A DNA stretch of 56,519 bases from Magnetococcales bacterium WMHbin3 (GTDB lineage Bacteria > Pseudomonadota > Magnetococcia > Magnetococcales > Magnetaquicoccaceae), in NCBI GenBank assembly GCA_002753185.1, contig PDZX01000023.1:1-56519 (forward strand). Direction: 5' to 3'. The position numbers and the translations under genes were made by a program. Below, piece by piece: positions 35,965 to 42,559 of the stretch; positions within the stretch are counted from its first letter, which is position 1, and each line of letters begins with the position of its first letter. The notes under the pieces were generated by a model. That model saw only the letters and a program-made list of their open reading frames with translations. It made no database searches and was not told the origin of the DNA.

Positions 35965-37958
35965 ACCCTTGAGGGGAGGGGAACATGTTGCGATTGCTTT
36001 GTTACGGGGTCGGCATCGGCCTCATGGTGAGCGGGTTTCTCTATTATCTCCTGCCGCCCTATGTCTCCGGCGCGGCAAGCACCGAGGAGTCCGCCATCGT
36101 CGGCATGTACATGGTGAGCGGCGGCGGGATCATCACCCTGCTGCCGATCCTGGTGTTTCGCAAACGCACCCGATTGTGATCGCTCCAGCACCAACGCGGC
36201 CCGCATCTCCTCCACAACCCCGGCCCAATCGCCGGGCTGGCGCTGACGAAACAGACGCATCCCCCCCGGATACCAGGGGGAATCCCGACGTCCCTCCCCC
36301 CAGCGCCAATCGACACCGATGCAGGGCAACATCAACCAGCACCGCCTTCCCAGTGCCCCGCTCAGATGGGCGATGGCCGTATCCACGCAGATCACCAGAT
36401 CCAGTTGCGTAAGGATCACCGCCGTGTCGGCGAAATCCCGCACCCGGCTGCCCAGATCCACGAAGGGTTGTCCAGCCGGTGGCGCATGGGCCTCCTCCAT
36501 CCCCCCTTTCTGCAAACCGACGAACCCAACCCCATCCACCGTCCACAAGGGCGCCAACACCTCAAGCCCCGGCAGGGAACGGTTGGCGTCGTTGCCATGA
36601 CGCGCATTCCCCTTCCAGACCAGCCCGACACGGAATCCGGCAGCGGGAAGCTGGCCGCGCCAATGGGCGATATCCTCCGGCGCGGCACGCAGATAGGGAA
36701 TCGTGTGCGCCAGCAGATCATCGCCCAGCGGCAGATGACGGGGCAGACTCATCAGCAATGACCAGTAATCATACCCGGATGGCTCTGGCAATTGCGTGGA
36801 GACGATCACCCCCTCCCGCTCCAGACCCTTGAAGAGTCGTTCGAGAGGTGGGTGACAGACGAACCGGATCAGCGACGCCCCCTGACCCGCCAGCGCGGGC
36901 ACGAAGCGGCAGAATTGCAGCATGTCGCCGAACCCCTGCTCCTTGACCACCAACAGCCGCTTTCCCGCCAGGGACTCTCCCCGCCAGACCGGCCCCGGCA
37001 ACTCCGGCGGGATCACCAGGCGGTGGCGCAAGGCCGGATGCGATCGGTATTCGAACCAGGGCCACCCCTCGGCGAAGCGTCCGCTGCTCAACAGAAACAG
37101 ACCAAGGCCAAGGCAGGCGTCGGCCAACTCCGGTTGCAGACGAATCGCCTCCCGAAAGGCCGCCTCGGCCTCTGCCAGGCGTTCTTGCGTCTTGTACAAA
37201 AGACCCAGATTGTTGTGTGTCTCGGCCAATTCCGGTTGCAGGCGGATCGTTTCCCGGAAGGCGTCCTCGGCCTCGTGGAAACGGCGCTGTTCCAGCAGAG
37301 TCAGCCCCAACAGGTTCAGGACCGCCGGACTCGCCGGCCGGATGCGCAACGCCTCCCGGAAGGCCGTCTCGGCCTCGGCGATGCGTTTCCGTTCCAGCAA
37401 GAGTTGCCCCAACTGGATCCAGGAGGCCATATGATCGGGCTGGGCGCGCAAAGCCTGGCGGAATGCGCCTTCCGCCTCATCCGGTCGTTGGTATTCACGG
37501 TGGAGTAAAAATCCAATGTTGTAATTGGCCTCGACACCCTCCGGTTGCAGACGGAGCGCTTCCCGAAAGGCGGCCAGGGCGGCCTCCGGCTGGCCGCGCC
37601 GTTCGAGCGTCACCCCCAGGTTGGAATGGGCCACAGCCCACTCCGGGCGCGCCCGGATCGTCTCCCTCCATGCGGCTTCGGCCTCCTCGTACCGCTCCTG
37701 CGCCAGCAGCAGATTGCCAAGCTGGAACCCGGCCTCGGCGAAATCCGGCTGGATGTGCAACGTCCGGCGGAAACACGCCTCGGCCTCCTCATCGCCTCCC
37801 CGATGCAGGATGGCGTTGCCCAGGGCATTCCAACAGAATCCGCATGCGGGAAACCGTTCGGTCAGGATCCTGGCCAGCGCTTCCGCCTCGGCGAGCCGCC
37901 CTGTCGCGAACAGGCCGATCAGCCGGTTCAGATCCTCCGGTTCCGGCATGGCGCTCAT
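35916..37958 (-). CDS. TPR-repeat protein fused to GT9-like glycosyltransferase, with an odd 3' tail
   Basis: 680 residues if the open frame is read to its stop. Residues about 1-330 are about nine TPR repeats (for example AEAAFREAIRLQPELADA). The rest is a GT9-like domain with LLVVKEQGFGDMLQFCRFV, RVGLVWKGNARHGNDANRSL and LDLVICVDTAIAHLSGALG. It is a paralogue of the gene at 9768-11423. Similarity to that protein ends near base 36175. The last about 87 residues run antisense through a small membrane gene and into another gene, so this tail is doubtful. ATG 37958 overlaps the stop of the epimerase gene (TGATG). Confidence 0.85.
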   Translation of the reverse strand: MSAMPEPEDLNRLIGLFATGRLAEAEALARILTERFPACGFCWNALGNAILHRGGDEEAEACFRRTLHIQPDFAEAGFQLGNLLLAQERYEEAEAAWRETIRARPEWAVAHSNLGVTLERRGQPEAALAAFREALRLQPEGVEANYNIGFLLHREYQRPDEAEGAFRQALRAQPDHMASWIQLGQLLLERKRIAEAETAFREALRIRPASPAVLNLLGLTLLEQRRFHEAEDAFRETIRLQPELAETHNNLGLLYKTQERLAEAEAAFREAIRLQPELADACLGLGLFLLSSGRFAEGWPWFEYRSHPALRHRLVIPPELPGPVWRGESLAGKRLLVVKEQGFGDMLQFCRFVPALAGQGASLIRFVCHPPLERLFKGLEREGVIVSTQLPEPSGYDYWSLLMSLPRHLPLGDDLLAHTIPYLRAAPEDIAHWRGQLPAAGFRVGLVWKGNARHGNDANRSLPGLEVLAPLWTVDGVGFVGLQKGGMEEAHAPPAGQPFVDLGSRVRDFADTAVILTQLDLVICVDTAIAHLSGALGRRCWLMLPCIGVDWRWGEGRRDSPWYPGGMRLFRQRQPGDWAGVVEEMRAALVLERSQSGAFAKHQDRQQGDDPAAAHHVHADDGGLLGACRAGDIGRQEIIEKPAHHEADADPVTKQSQHVPLPSRVHPGLISDPPSRSRSS
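35985..36179 (+). CDS. small two-helix membrane protein
   Basis: 64 residues with two hydrophobic helices (about 5-24 and 38-57) and a basic C-terminus (FRKRTRL). GAGGGGAGGGG lies 4 bases before the ATG, strong support for translation. It follows the preceding gene by 20 bases. The whole gene lies antisense to an extension of the TPR-glycosyltransferase frame. No family is recognised. Confidence 0.6.
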   Translation: MLRLLCYGVGIGLMVSGFLYYLLPPYVSGAASTEESAIVGMYMVSGGGIITLLPILVFRKRTRL

Positions 37959-38848
37959 CAGCCGTTTTTCCGCTCGTCCGGCAGGCTGCGGGGAATGCCT
38001 TCCTCCAGGCTCACCTCCGGACGCCAGCCGGGCAGGCGTTCTCCCTTGTCCCACGGTTGCATCATCTCGCGCGGGTGATAGGGGCGTCCCCCCCAGAGCA
38101 CGGGCAAGCGTCGTCCTGTGCCATCCTCGATCATGCGCACCAGATCCTTGATCCGCACCGCCTGCCCGGAAGAGACGGCAAACCGCTCGTGTCCCACCCC
38201 CTGGTTCGCCAGCAACCGTTCGGCGGCCACCCGGAAGGCGCTGGTCACGTCATCGATGTGAATCAGATCGATTCGCTGTTCGCCGGGGGACATGGCCAGC
38301 TCCGGGTCGTCACTTTGCAGTCTGGCGAGCGAGGCGAACAGCATCCGGCGCGGGTCGTCGGGTCCGTAGGTGTTGGAAAGATGCAGGGTGATCGCCCGGA
38401 TCCCGCACGCCTCCACGTAATAGGTGACGATATCCTCGAAGGCCTGCTTGGTGGCGGCGTAGAGATTGACCGGTCCGTAATCCCGGTTGCCGTGGTGTTG
38501 CCAGAACGAGCCGGTATTGACCAGTCGGGTCACTCCGTGGCGGGCCATGGCGTCGAGCAGTTGCGTGGCGAACAACAGATTGGCCTCCACCATGCGGGTG
38601 ACATCGGCCTCGCGATGCTGGGCCGTGGTGACCGCCGCCAGATGAAACACCACCTCCGGTCGCGCCGCGTCCAGGACTTTTCCCATCCCTTCGGTGGTGC
38701 CGTCATGGAGGTGGGGGGTCACGCCGTCCGGGGGGGGAGCGGCGCGGCGCGCCACGGCATGGACGGTCCAGCCCCTGGCGACCAGCGCCCTGGCCAGCCG
38801 GGAGCCGACATAACCGGTGGCCCCGGTGATCAGACAGACCGGCGGCAT
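37958..38848 (-). CDS. NAD-dependent epimerase/dehydratase (sugar nucleotide SDR)
   Basis: 296 residues of the extended SDR family. The Rossmann motif is LITGATGYVGS near the N-terminus. The catalytic pair is in LYAATK (YxxxK), with the Ser/Thr in NTGSFW. Further family motifs are LSNTYGPDDPR and IDLIHIDDVTSAF. It probably converts an NDP-sugar for the glycan genes around it; the exact reaction cannot be read. ATG 38848 starts at the dinucleotide fold. It is coupled to the TPR-glycosyltransferase. Confidence 0.88.
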   Translation of the reverse strand: MPPVCLITGATGYVGSRLARALVARGWTVHAVARRAAPPPDGVTPHLHDGTTEGMGKVLDAARPEVVFHLAAVTTAQHREADVTRMVEANLLFATQLLDAMARHGVTRLVNTGSFWQHHGNRDYGPVNLYAATKQAFEDIVTYYVEACGIRAITLHLSNTYGPDDPRRMLFASLARLQSDDPELAMSPGEQRIDLIHIDDVTSAFRVAAERLLANQGVGHERFAVSSGQAVRIKDLVRMIEDGTGRRLPVLWGGRPYHPREMMQPWDKGERLPGWRPEVSLEEGIPRSLPDERKNG

Positions 38849-38894
38849 CGGACGACCATGATCGCCTCCTTCTTTTGAGTGATTCGATCGGGGC

Positions 38895-38923
38895 ATGATC
38901 CCCTGGCGCGGGACAAAAGTCAA
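38895..38923 (-). promoter_or_regulatory. candidate promoter of the epimerase-TPR-glycosyltransferase operon
   Basis: On the minus strand TTGACT (38923-38918), a 17-base spacer and GATCAT (38900-38895) lie about 47 bases before ATG 38848. The -10 box matches the consensus at four of six bases. Confidence 0.4.
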
Positions 38924-38943
38924 TGTCGCGCCGGTGCGCGCAC

Positions 38944-38972
38944 TTGCCATGGGGGGGACGGGATGTTATTTT
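38944..38972 (+). promoter_or_regulatory. candidate promoter of the radical SAM/glycosyltransferase operon
   Basis: TTGCCA (38944-38949), a 17-base spacer holding seven G in a row, and TATTTT (38967-38972) lie about 44 bases before ATG 39016. Confidence 0.5.
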
Positions 38973-39015
38973 AATGTGAGTTGGTGTATCCCACGCAGCA
39001 AAAAAGGGGTCATGC

Positions 39016-40032
39016 ATGAAGGCGAAGATCATACCCAGGATCAATCTGGAGGGACGGACCCCCTTGCAGACCGTCATTCCCCTCGCCACCCCGTACATCC
39101 TGTACGTGGACCCGGCCAGCATCTGCAATTTTCGTTGTGATTTCTGCCCTACCGGTGACAAGGATCTGATCGCCGCCACCGGGCGTTGGCAGGGGCGCAT
39201 GGAGTGGGATCTCTATCGCAAGGTGATCGACGACCTGTCCGCCTTCGAGCGTCCCCTCAAGGTGCTGCGTCTCTACAAGGAGGGGGAGCCGCTGCTCAAC
39301 AAAAAAATGCCCGACATGATCCGTTACGCCAAGGCGAGCGGTCGGGTCAACTACATCGATACCACCACCAACGGCGAACCCCTGACCCCCGATCTTTCGC
39401 TGGCGCTGATCGAGGCGGGTCTCGACAAGATCAACATCTCGGTGGATGGCTTGAGTGACGAGCAGTTTATGCGATTCACCAAGACCAATGTTGATTTTGA
39501 TAAATATGTTGAAAAAATAAGTTATTTATATGAAAATCGCGGCAACTGCGAAATCGTGGTCAAGACCTCCGGCGACATGTTGAGCGAGGAGGAGAAAAAA
39601 CGGTTTTTCGAGCTGTTCGGCGACATCTGCGACCGGATCTTCATCGAGAATTTCGCCCCCTGCTGGCCGGAGTTCGATGTGGAGGAGCGCACCGGCATCG
39701 AGATTCGCAAGGGGATCTACGACAACCCCATCGGCCAGGTGGATACCTGTCCTTACATCTTCTATTCCCTGTCGATCAATTCGGATGGCACGGTGAGCCT
39801 CTGTTTTCTCGACTGGGCCAGGAAACTGATCGTGGGCGACGCGCGCACCCAGAGCCTGATCGACATCTGGAACGGCGCGGAACTGCATGCCCACCGGGTG
39901 GCCAATCTCACCGGCGCGCGTCGCCGCAATCCCACCTGTGGCGCCTGCGGGCAACTGAGTCACTGTCTTCCCGACAACATCGATCCGTATGCCGCCGAGT
40001 TGCTGGCCAGGATCCAGGCGGGTCGCGGGTGA
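39016..40032 (+). CDS. radical SAM/SPASM-type enzyme of the glycan cluster (copy 1)
   Basis: 338 residues. The radical SAM cluster is CNFRCDFC (Cys 37, 41, 44). The C-terminal part has cysteines of a SPASM-like auxiliary cluster (DTCPYIF, VSLCFLDW, CGACGQLSHC). It is a paralogue of the gene at 49111-50130. Enzymes of this kind modify peptides or sugars by radical chemistry; the setting suggests a sugar or glycan substrate (inference). AAGGGG lies 7 bases before the ATG. Around 39481-39540 the DNA turns very AT-rich (13 of 60 bases are G or C) inside an otherwise GC-rich gene. Confidence 0.85.
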   Translation: MKAKIIPRINLEGRTPLQTVIPLATPYILYVDPASICNFRCDFCPTGDKDLIAATGRWQGRMEWDLYRKVIDDLSAFERPLKVLRLYKEGEPLLNKKMPDMIRYAKASGRVNYIDTTTNGEPLTPDLSLALIEAGLDKINISVDGLSDEQFMRFTKTNVDFDKYVEKISYLYENRGNCEIVVKTSGDMLSEEEKKRFFELFGDICDRIFIENFAPCWPEFDVEERTGIEIRKGIYDNPIGQVDTCPYIFYSLSINSDGTVSLCFLDWARKLIVGDARTQSLIDIWNGAELHAHRVANLTGARRRNPTCGACGQLSHCLPDNIDPYAAELLARIQAGRG

Positions 40033-40035
40033 GCG

Positions 40036-41331
40036 ATGGGTGAGGGGACCCCTTTTCGGCTGCTGCATGTCGTGCCCCACCTGGGGGGAGGGGTGGGCCG
40101 GGTGCTCTCCAGCGTGGCGGCCTTGCGTCGCCGGAGCGGGTCGCCCGTGGAGGAGCGTTTCGTCTGCCTGGAGGCCCCGGAAAAGAGCCGCTATGTCGAT
40201 ATCCTGCGCGAGGCCGGCGTTCCGGTGCGCATCGCTCCCGGCGCACGGGAACTGGAGGAGGAGATCCGGGCTGCGGATGTGGTGCAGGCCGAGTGGTGGA
40301 ACCACCCCCTGACCGCCTCCTGGCTGGCGGGGGTCCATGGCCTGGACATGCGGCTGGTGATGTGGAGCCATACCTCCGGGATGCATTATCCGGCGATCCC
40401 GGAGGCGTTGGTCGCCATGCCCCACGCCTTTTTGTTCACCACGCCTCTTTCCATGCGGCCAGAGCATGCCCGTTTCGGCAATCTGGTCGCGGTGGCGCAC
40501 AGCTCCGGGGGGTTCGACGATTTTCCCCCGGTCTCCCGCGCGGCCACCTCCGGGCCGTTGCGTTGCGGTTATCTCGGTACCTTGAATTTCGCCAAATTGC
40601 ACCCGGAGATCCTGCGTTTCCTGTCTGCGGTGGATCTGCCGGGATTTGTCGTCGATTTTCATGGCGACGCCGATTCCAATCCGGAATGGGTGAGAAAGAG
40701 CGCCGATCCGGCCCTGGGGGGGAGGGTGCGCATTCACGGTTTTACCGATCGACCGGATCTGGCCTTGCGCGACATGGATTTGTTCGTTTATCTGCTCTCG
40801 CCCCTGCACTACGGCACCACGGAGAATGCCCTGCTGGAGGCCATGGCCTGCGGCGTGGTGCCCATCGTCTTGGACAATCCGGTGGAAAGGACCATCGTGC
40901 GCCACGGCGAGACCGGCCTGATCGTCGCCGATCCCGACGGTTTCGCCCAGGCCGTGGCGTGGCTGCACGACCACCCGGAGGAGCGCCTGCGCATGAGCCG
41001 CGCCGGGGCCGGGGAGGTCAGGCGCACTTTCGCCCTGGAGGAGACCGAACGCCGCCTGAGCGATTGTTACGCCAGGGTGCTCCCCTTGCCCAAGCGCGCC
41101 TTCGATTTTCGTCCGGTGATCGGGACCACCCCCGCCTCGTGGTTTCTCTCCTGTGCCGGGCGTTATGCCGACTGTTTCGGCGAGGGGCCGTGCGCGCTTC
41201 TGCCGCCTTTTTTGTTTGAAAAGTCGAAAAGTTCTGTTTTTCATTATTTGCGCTATTTTGCCGAGGATTCGGAACTGCAACGTCTGGCCGGCAACCTGAC
41301 GAGGCGGAATGGTCATGTCGGACCCAGTTGA
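40036..41331 (+). CDS. GT4-like glycosyltransferase
   Basis: 431 residues. The N-terminal Rossmann part starts LLHVVPHLGGGVGRVLSSV, typical of GT-B enzymes. The C-terminal half has RCGYLGTLNFAKLHP, RVRIHGFTD and the donor-binding segment TTENALLEAMACGVVPIV with the E-x7-E pattern. It should transfer a sugar from a nucleotide donor. It starts 3 bases after the radical SAM stop and overlaps the next gene by about 20 bases. The last about 40 codons are AT-richer than the body. Confidence 0.85.
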   Translation: MGEGTPFRLLHVVPHLGGGVGRVLSSVAALRRRSGSPVEERFVCLEAPEKSRYVDILREAGVPVRIAPGARELEEEIRAADVVQAEWWNHPLTASWLAGVHGLDMRLVMWSHTSGMHYPAIPEALVAMPHAFLFTTPLSMRPEHARFGNLVAVAHSSGGFDDFPPVSRAATSGPLRCGYLGTLNFAKLHPEILRFLSAVDLPGFVVDFHGDADSNPEWVRKSADPALGGRVRIHGFTDRPDLALRDMDLFVYLLSPLHYGTTENALLEAMACGVVPIVLDNPVERTIVRHGETGLIVADPDGFAQAVAWLHDHPEERLRMSRAGAGEVRRTFALEETERRLSDCYARVLPLPKRAFDFRPVIGTTPASWFLSCAGRYADCFGEGPCALLPPFLFEKSKSSVFHYLRYFAEDSELQRLAGNLTRRNGHVGPS

Positions 41332-42466
41332 GACGGTCGTTCGTCTGGTGAATGAAAACAACCATGACGGGCTGCTGGATTATGTGCGAACCACCCCGAT
41401 CGATCCCAATCAACTCCTCACCATCCTGTATCATCTGCTCGCCCTGCGCCATTTCGCACCGGCCCTGGTGCTGGCCGACCATTTGCAGGAGGGTGGGTTC
41501 CGGCATCAGATCCTCTCCCTGGCCCTGGCCATCGGCGGGGTGGTCCTCGATCGGCCGGAGATGGAAACACGCGGCATGGCCGATCTGTCCGCGTTGGCCG
41601 ACCGGCTGACCCCCCAGCAACAGGCCAGCACCTATGCGCAGATTGTCGTGCCGGTGATGCGGCATCTGGCGGGCGCATACCTGCGCGCAAACGATACGGG
41701 GCGCATCCTGAAATTGCTGGCGATCCTCAAGGCGGATGTGCCCGCGATGCGCGAGATCCTCGACGCGGGGGAGGAGTCGGATCAGCTTGCGGGGCCAGGG
41801 ATGTCGTGGGCCGGGGAGTTGTCGGACGAGGGGGATTTTCTGCATGTCTTTTGGTATTGCGCGGCAGTGGCGTGCGGGGTGCCCATTGTGCGCGATCCGG
41901 CTCCTGGCATGGCCGCCTGCCACATCCGTTTCACCAGCCGCGCCGGTCGGGATCGCGTTCTTACCCGTGGCGGGTTCGAGTCGATGCGGCAAGGGGCGTT
42001 GCTGGTGCAGGAGTACGCGGAGGAGATGCACCGTCATTGCACCCCTGGGGTCCATTATCTGGAATTTGCCACCCTGAGGGAGTTGCGGGCCATCGCCCGT
42101 TTTCTCCGGGAGCACCCGGAGGAGGCGGAAGCGATCCGCCAGCGGGGGCAGGCCCTTGCGCGGCAACGCTACGACCATGAGTGGTTGCCCGGTGTTGTCG
42201 ATGGCGTGGCCGGAAGCCGGTGGCTGGTCCTGTGCGAGGTGGAGGAGGCGCTGGCCATGCTGGACGAAATCCGGCGGAGCGCCCCCCACATCGGGCTGCG
42301 GATACTGGATCTCGCGGCGATCCTGGCCGATCCGGGACGGGTGGATGGCGTCTGTCTCACGGATCGCGCGGAGGTGCGGGAGCGGCTGGTGCGTGTGGGC
42401 GGGCTGGCTCCGGAACGGGTCATCCTGCTGGAAGCGTTGCGGAATTCGCCGCGCGTGCCGGTATGA
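41309..42466 (+). CDS. CgeB-like glycan protein, shortened paralogue of the next gene
   Basis: 385 residues (383 from the alternative ATG 41315). The N-terminal helical part (about 1-150) and a C-terminal part match the 968-residue neighbour block by block: LLTILYHLLALRHFAPALVL, then FLHVFWYCAAVACGVPIVRD, HYLEFATLRELRAIARF, EHPEEAEAIRQRGQALA, and the tail CLTDRAEVRERL. The neighbour's first glycosyltransferase half and its GT2 domain are missing. The CgeB-type segment is incomplete, so it may be regulatory or inactive. It overlaps the upstream glycosyltransferase gene by 17-23 bases. Confidence 0.75.
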   Translation: MVMSDPVETVVRLVNENNHDGLLDYVRTTPIDPNQLLTILYHLLALRHFAPALVLADHLQEGGFRHQILSLALAIGGVVLDRPEMETRGMADLSALADRLTPQQQASTYAQIVVPVMRHLAGAYLRANDTGRILKLLAILKADVPAMREILDAGEESDQLAGPGMSWAGELSDEGDFLHVFWYCAAVACGVPIVRDPAPGMAACHIRFTSRAGRDRVLTRGGFESMRQGALLVQEYAEEMHRHCTPGVHYLEFATLRELRAIARFLREHPEEAEAIRQRGQALARQRYDHEWLPGVVDGVAGSRWLVLCEVEEALAMLDEIRRSAPHIGLRILDLAAILADPGRVDGVCLTDRAEVRERLVRVGGLAPERVILLEALRNSPRVPV

Positions 42467-42559
42467 CATTTCCTTTGACTTTTGCCCGGAACGCGATCAT
42501 GTTCTTTCGGGTTTTTCTGCAACTTGCCCGCCGCTGCCCGACGAGGAGGGGTGTTCGCC

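Noticed and set aside
38949..38972. Epimerase start further upstream, giving a longer N-terminus
   Set aside because: It would overlap the divergent promoter, and the added residues lie before the Rossmann fold where the family starts.
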